A stretch of DNA of 64,000 bases from JACQFK01 sp036383955 (lineage in GTDB: Bacteria; Planctomycetota; MHYJ01; JACPRB01): assembly GCA_036383955.1 (NCBI GenBank), contig DASVNH010000227.1, positions 1-64,000 on the forward strand, read 5' to 3'. Both the position numbers and the translations under genes were made by a program. How positions within the stretch are numbered: the stretch's first letter is position 1; every line of letters begins with the position of its first letter. Of this stretch, positions 1 to 8,623 are shown one piece after another. The notes beneath the pieces are model-generated. The model searched no databases, was not told where the DNA came from, and was given only the letters and a program-made list of their open reading frames with translations.

Positions 1-78
1 CACGAGCGACCCCACGAGCACGTGCGCCTCGCGGAACGGCATGCCCTCGGCCACGAGGTACTCGGCCAGGTCGACTGC
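1..78 (-). pseudogene. argH: argininosuccinate lyase fragment (C-terminal region), runs off window edge
   Basis: Read on the minus strand from about 78, this translates to AVDLAEYLVAEGMPFREAHV and continues LVGSLV. It closely matches the conserved ArgH segment (A)TDLADYLV-KGVPFREAH-IVG near the C-terminal part of argininosuccinate lyase (arginine biosynthesis). The piece has no start of its own and continues beyond position 1. It lies in a different frame from the L31 codons immediately upstream, so it is not a functional fusion. A chimeric contig end or a rearrangement is likely. Confidence 0.6.
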
Positions 79-238
79 CGGCCGTGTCCAGGAACTTCTG
101 CTTGCCCGTGAAGAACGGGTGGCAGTTCGAGCACACTTCGACCGCGATCTTCTGCGCGGTGGAACGCGTGACGAAGGAGTTCCCGCAGCCGCAGGTGACC
201 GTCACTTCGGTGTAGTTGGGATGAATTTCTTTTTTCAT
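77..238 (-). pseudogene. rpmE: 50S ribosomal protein L31, 3'-truncated
   Basis: The protein begins MKKEIHPNYTEVTVTCGCG and shows the zinc-binding cysteines of a C+ type L31 (C16, C18, C36, C39), then NCHPFFTGKQKFLDTAG. After residue 54 the normal continuation (RVEKF...) is lost, and the DNA becomes an argH fragment in another frame. The usual L31 length is about 65-75 residues, so the C-terminal quarter is missing. Loss of part of a ribosomal protein gene without another copy would be unusual, so an assembly chimera is the simplest reading. The N-terminal identity is very clear. Confidence 0.8.
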
Positions 239-281
239 AGGGGCGGGTACGTTAGCAGAACCTACCGGCGAAATCAAGAAC

Positions 282-1571
282 CTACTTCTTGCCGTTGATT
301 TCGATCCACTCATCCCATTTTTCGCGGTCCAGGCCCACGTCCGTCCCGGACAGGGCCTTGAGGGCCCGGTGGGCGGCCGACTTGAGAAGCTCGCTTTCGT
401 CGTCCAGCCAGGCCGCGATGCCCGCCATGGCACCCGCGGCCTTCACCTTGACCGCGGCTTCGGCGAGCGCGAGGCGGACCTTCAGGTCCTCCTCCTTGCC
501 GACGCGATCCTCGATGTCGTCCGCGCTGGAGGCGCTGCCGATCGTCCCGAGGGCCGCCGCCGCCGCCGCCCGCACGTCGGCGCGGTCGCTCCCGAGATGC
601 GCCGCGATGGCGGGGCAGGCCTGCTCGTCCTTGGTGACCGCCAGGGCCCCGATCACGTCCAGGGCCCGGCTCTCGGGCGCGCCGTTGAGGGCGTCGATCA
701 GCGTCTTCACGAGCTCTTCCTTGAGCTCGTACTTCTTGGCGAGCACCGCGAGGGTCGACAGCGCCCGGCCGCGGGTCTCGGCGTCGGGGTCGGAGCAGAG
801 GGGGGCGATGGCGTCGAACGCGGCCGCTTCGCCGATGGCGCCCAGCGTGGTGACCGCCGCGCCGCGCACGCCCGGATCCTTGTCCTTGAGGACGCGCGTC
901 AGCGCGCCCGCGTCGGACGCCTCGCCGTTCGTCGCCAGGCCCACCACGGCCTGCATGCGGACGAGCGGGCTTTCGTGGGCGAGTAGACGGGTGAGATAGG
1001 GCGCGGCGGCGGTGCTCGCGGTCCGGCTCAGCACCGAGCCGATCAGGGGCACCAGCGTCGGCGGCGCGACCTCCAGCTGGCTCGCGAGATAGGCGTGCGC
1101 CTCGGGTTCCATGTCCACTAGGCGCTGGATGAGGGCGTTGATCTCGTCCGGCGCGGCCGTGCGCAGGCTCTCCAGGACCGGATCGACCTGGGCCTTGAGG
1201 GCCGGCGACGCCTTGTACGCGCCCTCGGCGAGCGGCCTTGGCTGGGCGGCGGGGGTCTTGCGGGGCGATCCCGGCGTCGTCGGGGTCTCGAAGGAGATCG
1301 GAGGCGGCTTGGGCTGCGTCACTTCCTCAGGTTTGTCCTGAATGCCCCGCATCTTGATCATCTCGACCCTGACGATCTGGTCGCGGCGCACGCCCATTTC
1401 GCCCGACTTGAGGCGGAGGACGATCTCCTTGGCGTTCTGCCGGACGAGGTCGCCGTCGATGAAATTCCCGTTGCGGAGATGCACCCGGTGGAAGCGCAGC
1501 TCCGCGGCGCTCGAGTTGTCGACCGTTCTGCCCTGCGCCAGCAAGGCGATCACGAGGGAGGGAATCAGCAT
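282..1571 (-). CDS. HEAT-repeat protein with short hydrophobic N-terminus
   Basis: About 429 residues. The N-terminus MLIPSLVIALLAQ is a very short export-like segment. It is followed by a small beta-rich region (HRVHLRNGNFIDGDLV...), a Pro-rich linker, then about six HEAT-like helical repeats rich in Ala, Asp and Leu (for example the segments around VRMQAVVGLATNGEASD and VRGAAVTTLGAIGEAAA). HEAT arrays act as protein-binding scaffolds, and the partner is unknown. An alternative TTG start at 1601 exists, but a TATACT box lies only 5 nt upstream of it, so I prefer the ATG at 1571. The gene is divergent from the pseudopilin genes that follow. Function unknown beyond the fold. Confidence 0.75.
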   Translation of the reverse strand: MLIPSLVIALLAQGRTVDNSSAAELRFHRVHLRNGNFIDGDLVRQNAKEIVLRLKSGEMGVRRDQIVRVEMIKMRGIQDKPEEVTQPKPPPISFETPTTPGSPRKTPAAQPRPLAEGAYKASPALKAQVDPVLESLRTAAPDEINALIQRLVDMEPEAHAYLASQLEVAPPTLVPLIGSVLSRTASTAAAPYLTRLLAHESPLVRMQAVVGLATNGEASDAGALTRVLKDKDPGVRGAAVTTLGAIGEAAAFDAIAPLCSDPDAETRGRALSTLAVLAKKYELKEELVKTLIDALNGAPESRALDVIGALAVTKDEQACPAIAAHLGSDRADVRAAAAAALGTIGSASSADDIEDRVGKEEDLKVRLALAEAAVKVKAAGAMAGIAAWLDDESELLKSAAHRALKALSGTDVGLDREKWDEWIEINGKK

Positions 1572-1705
1572 CAGGTCATCGGCCGGGAAGGCCGTCCTCA
1601 ATCTGAAGTATACAATCGAGGTCCGGCAAAGTAAGAAAATTGGATCGGGGGGGTGGTTTTCAGGCCGAATGTTTACAGTAGGACAAGCCCATAGAAGGAG
1701 ACCCG

Positions 1706-2290
1706 ATGCGCGCGCGCGGACACCGGCACCGTCGAGGCCTGTCGATGATCGAGGTCATGATCGGCATCGCCGTGCTCGCGTTCGTGCTCCTGGCCTTCCT
1801 GAGCGTGATCCAGAGCTCCGCCACGCTGAGCGCTTCCTCGAAGCAGGCGTCGATCGCCGCCTTCCAGCTCCAGGCGGCCCTGGAAGCCACGTTCGCCTTG
1901 CCGTTCGAGGACTTCAAGCAAATCTACAATCCGGCGAATCTCCCGGGCAACCCCCCGCTGCTCGCCGACCCGGACGATCCGGATCACCCGCCCGGGCATC
2001 CGACCGGCTGGGCCGGCCACCTCGGTAGCAAGGCGAACGGCACGCTTGCGTCGTCGGTTCCGGACCTCTGCCAGACGTTCAAGTCCGCCGGCAACAACTT
2101 CACCTGGAAGCCGGGGGGGTGGGTGAAGGACGACGACCTGCCCCTTCTGAACCAGCACATGATGATCGAGTGGGTCAGCCAGGACCCGGATTCGGCCATC
2201 GACTGGATCGAGTACCGCCTGACGCTCACCTGGACGAACCATAAGGGCGCGACCCAGTCCGAGTCGATCACCACGCGGAGGTCTCGTTAA
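1706..2290 (+). CDS. PilV/GspI-like pseudopilin
   Basis: 194 residues. A short basic leader ends in RRG, followed by LSMIEVMIGIAVLAFVLLAF, a prepilin-type N-methylation segment: cleavage after Gly, Glu at +5 of the mature protein, then one hydrophobic helix. Such proteins are processed by the prepilin peptidase and build the pseudopilus or pilus tip in the periplasm and outer face. The remainder is a soluble domain without a recognised family. A good ribosome site (GAAGGAGA) precedes the ATG. It is the first gene of a three-gene run with 4 and 18 nt gaps, resembling pilV-pilW-pilX minor pilin clusters. Confidence 0.85.
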   Translation: MRARGHRHRRGLSMIEVMIGIAVLAFVLLAFLSVIQSSATLSASSKQASIAAFQLQAALEATFALPFEDFKQIYNPANLPGNPPLLADPDDPDHPPGHPTGWAGHLGSKANGTLASSVPDLCQTFKSAGNNFTWKPGGWVKDDDLPLLNQHMMIEWVSQDPDSAIDWIEYRLTLTWTNHKGATQSESITTRRSR

Positions 2291-2294
2291 CTCC

Positions 2295-3116
2295 ATGAAC
2301 AGATCGAGACGGGGTTTCACCCTCCTGGAAGTCCTCATCGCCGCGGCGGTGGGCGCCGTCATCCTGGCGGCCACGTTCACGGTGGTCTTCATGTCCGTGC
2401 GGCAGGACGAGGCCCTCCGCGCGCAGATGGAAATGCAGATCGAGGCGACCTCCTCCATGCGCGAGATCACCTCCCTCCTGAAGACGGCGGGGCCCCTGGA
2501 CGTCAACCGCGACCTGAAATTCGACGCCGGCTCGGACTGGCCCGTCTTCGCGACCGAGCCCCTGGAGTTCGAGCCCCGCCCCGCCGAAGGCGTCCCCCTC
2601 CAGGAAGGGACGTTCCCGGCGGGCTTCGAAGGCCTCAATCCGCTGCTGACGCCCGCGTTCAAGCTGAGCCTGAGCGATCCCATCGACATCCCCGAAAACC
2701 TGCCGTCGACCGAGATGGCCTTCCGCATCCCGGAGGACCTCGACGGCGACGGCTATCCGACGAACTCGGCTGGCCGCATCGAGTGGAGCCCCGACGTCTA
2801 CGTCATCTGCCACGAGGCCCGGTCGGCCGTCGAGTGGCTCGAGAACGGCAACGTCCTGGAGCTGCGGCGCTACGACACTTCGACGACCCCCTGGACGCTG
2901 GTCAACCGGAAGGTCCTGGCGCACTGGGTCGAGCGCCTCCTGATCCAGTCCCGCGACAGCGGGTACTACCAGACGGGGGATTACGACCCGACCTTGGGCC
3001 TCGACCAGCTGCGGATCACGATCTGGTTCCGCCGGAACGACGTCAGCCGGCAGCGCGCCCGGCAGGTCAAGATCAAGCAGGTCAGCACCGTGATGTTCCG
3101 CAGCGTGGACCGTTAA
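2295..3116 (+). CDS. PilW/GspJ-like pseudopilin
   Basis: 273 residues. The leader MNRSRRG is followed by FTLLEVLIAAAVGAVILAAT, a textbook class III prepilin signal with the conserved Glu at +5 of the mature protein. The globular part contains Asp-rich stretches (EDLDGDGYPTNSAG) that could bind calcium, as in GspJ-type minor pseudopilins; that is inference. It starts 4 nt after the previous pseudopilin and is followed 18 nt later by a PilX-like gene, so the three are probably co-transcribed. Presumed role: minor component of a pilus or type II-like pseudopilus. Confidence 0.85.
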   Translation: MNRSRRGFTLLEVLIAAAVGAVILAATFTVVFMSVRQDEALRAQMEMQIEATSSMREITSLLKTAGPLDVNRDLKFDAGSDWPVFATEPLEFEPRPAEGVPLQEGTFPAGFEGLNPLLTPAFKLSLSDPIDIPENLPSTEMAFRIPEDLDGDGYPTNSAGRIEWSPDVYVICHEARSAVEWLENGNVLELRRYDTSTTPWTLVNRKVLAHWVERLLIQSRDSGYYQTGDYDPTLGLDQLRITIWFRRNDVSRQRARQVKIKQVSTVMFRSVDR

Positions 3117-3134
3117 GGCGGGTAGGAGAGCACG

Positions 3135-5102
3135 ATGATTTTCTCGAGATCGAGCCAGCGCGGCTTCTCGCTGGCCACCACGCTGGTCCTCGTGACGCTC
3201 GTCGGGGGCATCGCGTCCGCGCTCATCATCCTCAGCAACAACCAGATGAGCGTCGACCAGAAGACCCGCGACAAGGTCCGCGCCACGTACATCGCGGAGG
3301 CGGGCGTCGAGTACCTGGCCCACGTCCTCCGCCGGGCGCACGCGGACAACCGCAATCTGACGATGCCCACCGCCTCGTCCGGTGAGACCATCACCGTCGA
3401 CGGCAACGTGCTGGAGTGCCGGGACTACAAGTCGGCGTTCACGCTCAGCGACGGCTCGATCGGGCTTTCGCCCGCGGAGCCGCCCGTGCCGGACGGCGTC
3501 GCGGAAGCCATCTTTACCGAGATCCAGATCGACAACCAGCGCATCCAGCTCAGCGGGGAGCGCTTCCTGGAGAAGCCGCCGCCGGTCCCCTCGGATCCCA
3601 ACTACGATCCCCTGGAGCGGCAGACCACGACGATCATGTACTCGCTGATCGCCGAGCTGCGCTACCAGCCCCGGACGCAGCTCTCGACGGACAGCGTCGA
3701 CCAGAGCCTGCGCCGGACGACCTTGACCTCCCTGGGCCGCGTGGTCCGCGTGATGGAGTTCAAGATCACGCCCATCTTCGACAAGTTCGCCTTCTGGGAC
3801 GGCGACCTGGAGATCCTGCCCGGCCCCAAGGCCATCTTCAACGGCCGCATCCACACGAACAAGAACCTCTACATCGGCGCGGGCGGCGGCCTCGACATCA
3901 ACACGGACTACATCCGCGCCAACGGCGACATGTACCGGCACCGCCTCGACAATCCGTCCGGCAGCGCCTGGGCCGAGGTCACGATCCGCGACCCCTACGC
4001 CGACCCCTACGCCGCCCAGGGCCAGCTCGGGCCCGATTCCTCCAAGTGGGTCTGGGACCCGAAGTACGAGAGCAAGAACGACTACAACACGTCGTGGGAC
4101 ATGGACGCCAACTGGCTCAGCAACGTGGCCGATCCGGCCCTCGCCGGGAAGATCAAGAACAACGACAACGAGTCGAGCCAGAAGCTCCAGCTCCAGCCGC
4201 CCGCGAAGGAGACGTCCATCGACGTCAACGGCTTCTACCACGAGAACGCGGACATCGTCATCGTCGACACGAAGGTCTACCAGCGGCAGGGCTCCGATCT
4301 GGTCGACATCACCTCGACCCTTCCGGCCGGCACCGTCGCGGACGGCAGCGTGTTCGACGCCCGGGAGGACGCCAACGGCGATCCCAACGCGTCCGGCAAC
4401 GGCACGGCCGTGCCCACCACGGTCATCGACATGGGCAAGCTCCAGACCGGCTCCGGCTTTCCGGCCAACGGCGTGATCTACGCCTACCGCACGAAGACGA
4501 AGGCGGCGAGCGGCGGGGATCCGCGGGTCATCGAAGGCGTCCAGCTCGTCAACGGCAAGACCCTGGCCAACGACCTGACCTTCGTCACGAACGGCCCCGT
4601 GTACGTGCAGGGCGACTACAACGTCGACATCCCCGCCGACGCGTCCGCGGGCACGCCCGCCAACCCGCGCAAGGGCGCCGCGATCATGGGCGACGCCGTC
4701 AATCTCCTCTCGAACGGCTGGGACGGCAGCAAGACGAAGAGCAGCAGCCCGCCCGCGGCCAAGGAGACCACGTACAACTTCGCGCTCGTGACCGGCAACA
4801 CCCCCACCGATCTCGACCAGAAGTACAAGTACAGCGGCGGCCTGGAGAACCTGCCCCGCTTCCACGAGAACTGGGGCGGCGTGAAATGCAACTACCAGGG
4901 CGCCCTGATGTGCCTCTGGAAGAGCACGATCGCCACCGGGCGCTGGGGCAAGGACAAGGTCTACTCGCCCCCCAACCGCAACTGGGACTTCGACGCCCGC
5001 TTCGGCGACCCGGACGCCACCGCCAAGCCTCCCATGTTCCCGCAGACCGTCAGCATCGACCGGACCACGTACGTGGAAGGCTATCCGACGTCCGACGAGT
5101 AA
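3135..5102 (+). CDS. PilX-like large minor pilin
   Basis: 655 residues. The N-terminus SQRGFSLATTLVLVTLVGG is a pilin-like hydrophobic helix, followed by the QKTRDKVRATYIAEAGVEYL segment typical of PilX N-terminal domains. The Glu normally at +5 is replaced (FSLAT), as is common in PilX/GspK-type subunits. The long C-terminal part (with FNGRIHTNKNLYIGAGGGLD) looks like a beta-solenoid of the kind seen in oversized pilus-tip or envelope proteins. A strong AGGAGAG ribosome site precedes the ATG. Third gene of the pseudopilin run. Much larger than classical PilX (about 200 residues), so the C-terminal domain is an addition of unknown role. Confidence 0.75.
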   Translation: MIFSRSSQRGFSLATTLVLVTLVGGIASALIILSNNQMSVDQKTRDKVRATYIAEAGVEYLAHVLRRAHADNRNLTMPTASSGETITVDGNVLECRDYKSAFTLSDGSIGLSPAEPPVPDGVAEAIFTEIQIDNQRIQLSGERFLEKPPPVPSDPNYDPLERQTTTIMYSLIAELRYQPRTQLSTDSVDQSLRRTTLTSLGRVVRVMEFKITPIFDKFAFWDGDLEILPGPKAIFNGRIHTNKNLYIGAGGGLDINTDYIRANGDMYRHRLDNPSGSAWAEVTIRDPYADPYAAQGQLGPDSSKWVWDPKYESKNDYNTSWDMDANWLSNVADPALAGKIKNNDNESSQKLQLQPPAKETSIDVNGFYHENADIVIVDTKVYQRQGSDLVDITSTLPAGTVADGSVFDAREDANGDPNASGNGTAVPTTVIDMGKLQTGSGFPANGVIYAYRTKTKAASGGDPRVIEGVQLVNGKTLANDLTFVTNGPVYVQGDYNVDIPADASAGTPANPRKGAAIMGDAVNLLSNGWDGSKTKSSSPPAAKETTYNFALVTGNTPTDLDQKYKYSGGLENLPRFHENWGGVKCNYQGALMCLWKSTIATGRWGKDKVYSPPNRNWDFDARFGDPDATAKPPMFPQTVSIDRTTYVEGYPTSDE

Positions 5103-5135
5103 CATCCCGAGCCCGGAGAGGGCGTTCGGCTCCCA

Positions 5136-5144
5136 TGGTATAAT
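5136..5144 (+). promoter_or_regulatory. extended -10 promoter of the sigma factor gene
   Basis: TGG then a perfect TATAAT (5139-5144), i.e. an extended -10 (TGn-TATAAT). There is no convincing -35. The ATG at 5157 begins 12 nt after the hexamer, so the expected 5' leader is only about 6 nt and there is no room for a Shine-Dalgarno site. Confidence 0.55.
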
Positions 5145-5156
5145 AGGGCAGCTGCG

Positions 5157-5870
5157 ATGGGCGCCGATCAGGACACCGCCGGTCCCGGAGGCCCGGCCCA
5201 GTTTCCCGCCACGGCGTGGAGCCTGGTGGAGCGGCTTCGGGACCCCAAGGCCCCCGAGGTCCGGGCGTATCTCGATCGCATGATCCGCATGTACTGGCGC
5301 CCCGTCTTCCGCTTCGTGCGCGTGTCCTGGAAGCGCTCCGACGAGGACGCCAAGGACCTCACCCAGGCGTTCTTCATCCACCTCCTCGAGGGCAAGGTCT
5401 TCGCCCACGCCGATCCGGAGCGCGGCAATTTCCGCAAGCTCCTCCTGGCCTCCCTCCGGAACTTCCTGTCCAACGAGGCGCGCGCCGCCGCTGCCGCCAA
5501 GCGCGGCGGGGGACGTCGCGTCGTCTCCCTCGACGACAACGCCGACCCCGCGGGCTCCGAGGATCCCGCCGACCCGCAGGCCCTCTTCGAGACCCAGTGG
5601 GCCCGCGCCATGCTCGACCGGGCCATGCACGCGCTCAGGTCCGGCTCCCGTCCCGAGGTCTACGCCGCCTTCGAGAAGTTCCACCTGCAGGACGTCCCCG
5701 TCAACCGGATCGCCGCCGAGCTCGGCGTCTCCGTCTCCCAGGTGGGCCACTTCCTGCACGACGCGCGCGCCGCCTTGCGCCGGTTCGTCACCGACGAGAT
5801 CCGGCAGTACGTGCGGGACGAGGAGGAGATCGGCCGCGAGCTCGAACTCCTCTTCCAGGGGTGGCGATGA
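5157..5870 (+). CDS. ECF-type RNA polymerase sigma factor
   Basis: 237 residues. Region 2 contains DAKDLTQAFFIHLLEGKVF with DPERGNFRKLLLASLRNFL, the signature of the large ECF sigma factors common in planctomycetes and acidobacteria. Region 4 lies near the C-terminus (VNRIAAELGVSVSQVGHFLHDARAALRRF, a helix-turn-helix for -35 recognition). The Ala/Lys/Arg-rich linker between them (AAAAAKRGGGRR) is also typical. Its stop codon overlaps the start of a Ser/Thr kinase gene (ATGA), so sigma factor and kinase are translationally coupled. Kinase control of the sigma factor is plausible but not shown. No anti-sigma factor is seen nearby. Confidence 0.88.
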   Translation: MGADQDTAGPGGPAQFPATAWSLVERLRDPKAPEVRAYLDRMIRMYWRPVFRFVRVSWKRSDEDAKDLTQAFFIHLLEGKVFAHADPERGNFRKLLLASLRNFLSNEARAAAAAKRGGGRRVVSLDDNADPAGSEDPADPQALFETQWARAMLDRAMHALRSGSRPEVYAAFEKFHLQDVPVNRIAAELGVSVSQVGHFLHDARAALRRFVTDEIRQYVRDEEEIGRELELLFQGWR

Positions 5871-7723
5871 CGCTCGACGCCCGCGCCTTCAAGGGCCTGT
5901 CGCGCTTCCTCGCCCCCTCCGCGGGCGGGCCGCTCGCCGACCGCGCCCTCACGGAGAAGCTCATCACCCACGCGCAGCTCCAGGAATGCGTCGAGGAACA
6001 GGACCGCACCGGCCTCCCGCTCGACGAGATCCTGGTCGCGCGCGGCATCCTCCCTCGCGTCGTGGTCGACCGCCTCCGCCAGCCCCACCTGCCGCCGGAG
6101 GTCGTCGAGGCCGCCATGGATCCCAAGCGCGTCCTGAACAAGTACGTGCTCGTGTCCCGGGCGGGGCAGGGCGGCATGGCCGAGGTCTGGAAGGCCTGGG
6201 ACCGCTCGCTCGGACGCTGGGTGGCCGTGAAGTTCCTCAAGGAGGAGGTCGGCCAGCCGGAGCAGCGCATCGAGCGCGAGGGCCGCATGGCCGCCGGCCT
6301 CTCCCACCCGGGGATCATCTCGATCTACGAGCGGGCCCGCCACGACGACGGGCGCCCCTACCTGGTCATGCCCTTCGTCGAAGGCAGCGGCCCCGCCTGT
6401 CCGCTGCCGCCCCGCGAGGCGGCCCGGATCGGCATGGAGGTGGCGCGCGCCCTCGCGCACACGCACGCCATGAAGGTGATCCACCGGGACGTCAAGCCCG
6501 CGAACATCCTCATCGGCCCCGAAGGCCGGGTCGTGCTCGCCGACTTCGGCCTCGCCATGCCCGCGAGCTCGCCGGCCTCCCGCTGGGCCGTCTCCGGCAC
6601 CCCCGAGTACGCCAGCCCCGAGCAGGTGCGCGGCGACGTCCTCGACCCCGGCACCGACATCTATTCGCTCGGCGCGACGCTCTTCCACCTCCTCGAAGGC
6701 CGCCCCCCGTTCGGGGGCCTGGAGCCGAAGGAGATCGTCGAGCGGGTGCTCCACGCGCCGTTTCCCCGGATGCCGTCGACTCCTCCCGCGCTCGCCGCGG
6801 TGGTGCGGCGCGCGATGGAGCGCGACCGCAAGGCGCGCTTCGCCACGATGACGGAGCTGGCCGACGCGCTCAAGGCCGTGGCGGACGGCCCCGCGGCGAC
6901 GCGAGGCCCGACGGTCCGGACGCTGGCCCTGGTCGTCGTCGTCGGCCTCCTCCCCTGGGCGTTCACCTGGATGTACATGGTCCGCGAGCGGGCGTCCAGC
7001 CAGCGCCAGGAGGTCGAGCGGCCGCTGCGGCTGGGCCTGGCGGAGCTGGCCGAAGCGGAACGCCTCACGGCCGACGACGATCCTGCCCAGGGCGGCGCGG
7101 CCGCCGCCGCGAGCCGCGCGGTCGCGTTCTTCCGCCGCTCGCTGGGCGAGGCCGGGACGGATGTTCCCGAGGCCCTCTGCGCCCTGGGCCGGAGCTTCGA
7201 GCTCCTCGGCCAGGAGGGCCGCGCGCACGAGGCCTGGGAGCGGGCGGGGGACCTCCCCGAGGCGCGCCTCGGCCTGGCGCGCCTCTGGCTCCGGCGCCAC
7301 CTCGACGGCCGCCGCGAGTACGACTGGCGCGAGGCCGCGCGGGACGAGCTGAAGCTCGCGGCGACCGGGCAGCCCGAGGATCCCAGCCCGGCCCTGGCGC
7401 TGTTCTGCGAAGGGAAGTGGGCCGAGGCGCTGGCGGCCGCGGGGCCGGCGCGCGCGACCCGGCGGTCGGACGACGTCTTCCAGCTGGCCCTCGGCATCGC
7501 GGCGGGCCACCTGAAGCGCTGGAAGGAGGCGGACGAGTATTTCACCCAGGCCCTCCGGCTCAAGCCGCAAAGCCCGTCCGTCTATTTCCACTTCGGCGTC
7601 GGCCACGCGGAGGGCGGACGCAAGGAGGAGGCGGCCGCCTGCTTCGAGGCCGCCCTCCAGTACGCGCTGCCCGGCTGGAACCTCGAGAAGGACGCGAAGA
7701 CTCGCCTCGCCGCGCTCCGCTGA
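5867..7723 (+). CDS. membrane Ser/Thr protein kinase with TPR C-terminus
   Basis: 618 residues starting at the ATG that overlaps the sigma factor stop. Residues about 25-75 (LITHAQLQECVEEQDRTGLP...) resemble the small helical domain found in front of planctomycete kinases. The kinase domain follows: glycine loop around 98-104 (RAGQGGMAE), catalytic Lys122 (VAVKFLK), HRDVKPANIL with Asp208, DFG at 226-228, and GTPEYASPEQ. A single membrane helix lies near 345-370 (LALVVVVGLLPWAFTWMY), followed by tetratricopeptide-like helices to the end. The topology suggests a cytoplasmic kinase with an exported TPR sensor domain. Pairing with the ECF sigma factor suggests a signalling module. Confidence 0.9.
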   Translation: MTLDARAFKGLSRFLAPSAGGPLADRALTEKLITHAQLQECVEEQDRTGLPLDEILVARGILPRVVVDRLRQPHLPPEVVEAAMDPKRVLNKYVLVSRAGQGGMAEVWKAWDRSLGRWVAVKFLKEEVGQPEQRIEREGRMAAGLSHPGIISIYERARHDDGRPYLVMPFVEGSGPACPLPPREAARIGMEVARALAHTHAMKVIHRDVKPANILIGPEGRVVLADFGLAMPASSPASRWAVSGTPEYASPEQVRGDVLDPGTDIYSLGATLFHLLEGRPPFGGLEPKEIVERVLHAPFPRMPSTPPALAAVVRRAMERDRKARFATMTELADALKAVADGPAATRGPTVRTLALVVVVGLLPWAFTWMYMVRERASSQRQEVERPLRLGLAELAEAERLTADDDPAQGGAAAAASRAVAFFRRSLGEAGTDVPEALCALGRSFELLGQEGRAHEAWERAGDLPEARLGLARLWLRRHLDGRREYDWREAARDELKLAATGQPEDPSPALALFCEGKWAEALAAAGPARATRRSDDVFQLALGIAAGHLKRWKEADEYFTQALRLKPQSPSVYFHFGVGHAEGGRKEEAAACFEAALQYALPGWNLEKDAKTRLAALR

Positions 7724-7792
7724 CAAGGTCCAGGAGACAGGTCCAGGAATGGGGTTGGGGGATCAGTCCTTGACCGTGACCTGTCGTCGTTC
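7724..7792. repeat. CCAGGT-type array copy between kinase and rmd
   Basis: Directly after the kinase stop come two GGTCCAGGA units, then a G-rich stretch. Next, on the other strand, is a TTGACCGTGACCTGTCGTCG block that also occurs in inverted form at about 17324-17345. The second block encodes the last residues of Rmd (RRQVTVKD), so the element reaches into that gene. Confidence 0.6.
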
Positions 7793-8623
7793 GTCGTCGA
7801 GCAGGTCGGACAGCGTGCGCCGCAGCGGGATCTCCGGCCGCCAGCCCGTGTCCCTCTGGAACAGGGACGCGTCCCCCGACAGCGTCGACGCCGGGCCCCG
7901 CCCGGCCCGGAGCTCCAGCGGGACGCGCGACATCCCCCGCAGCGTCCGCGCGATCGTCTCGATCGAGACCGGCCGGCCCGTGCCCACGTTGTAGCGACGT
8001 CCCGCCACGCCCCGCTCGGCGGCCAGCAGGTAGGCGCGGGCCATGTCCCGGACGTCGAAGAAATCCACCCGCGGCGCGCCGTTCTTGATCTCCAGGCGGC
8101 GCGGCCCGCCCGCCTCCGCGCGCGCGATCTGCCGCGCGATCGACGGGCAGACGTAGGCGGCGGACTGGCCCGGCCCCGTGTGGTTGAAGGGGCGGAGGAT
8201 CACGACGTCCTCCTTCGCGGCGAGCGCCAGCGCCTCCGCGCAGAGCTTGCTCGCCGCGTACGGGTTGCGCGGCCCGAGCGGCGCGCCCTCGTCCAGCGGA
8301 CGATCGGCGGGCGCGTAGACCTGGCAGGTGCTCGGAAAGACGAGGCGGCCGGCGGGGAGCTCGCGGGCCAGGCGCGCGGTGGCGGCGGCGTTCGACGCGT
8401 AGACGTCCGCCGCCGCGTCGACGGAGGCGGACGGGTTGGCGAACGCGGCGAGATGGAACACGACGTCCGCCCGGATCCCGCGGAGCGGCATCGTCCGCAG
8501 GTCGCCTACGTGGTCGGCGGGCCCGGACCGGTCGAGGGTCGCGACCCGCCAGCCCGCGTCGCGGAGGGCGTCGCGCAGATGGCGCCCGACGAAGCCCGAG
8601 GCTCCGGTGACGACCGCCTTCAT
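7763..8623 (-). CDS. rmd: NAD-dependent epimerase/dehydratase, probable GDP-4-keto-6-deoxymannose reductase
   Basis: 286 residues. The Rossmann motif GASGFVGRH lies at the N-terminus. The extended SDR catalytic set is present: Ser/Thr in VFPSTCQVY and YAASK (Y-x-x-x-K), with the NxxG-like substrate segment RPFNHTGPGQ. The start ATG overlaps the gmd stop (ATGA), so the two are coupled. Gmd makes GDP-4-keto-6-deoxymannose, and Rmd reduces it to GDP-D-rhamnose. The alternative, GDP-fucose synthase, is less likely because the fold lacks its longer C-terminal part. The last eight residues come from an intergenic-type repeat. Confidence 0.8.
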   Translation of the reverse strand: MKAVVTGASGFVGRHLRDALRDAGWRVATLDRSGPADHVGDLRTMPLRGIRADVVFHLAAFANPSASVDAAADVYASNAAATARLARELPAGRLVFPSTCQVYAPADRPLDEGAPLGPRNPYAASKLCAEALALAAKEDVVILRPFNHTGPGQSAAYVCPSIARQIARAEAGGPRRLEIKNGAPRVDFFDVRDMARAYLLAAERGVAGRRYNVGTGRPVSIETIARTLRGMSRVPLELRAGRGPASTLSGDASLFQRDTGWRPEIPLRRTLSDLLDDERRQVTVKD

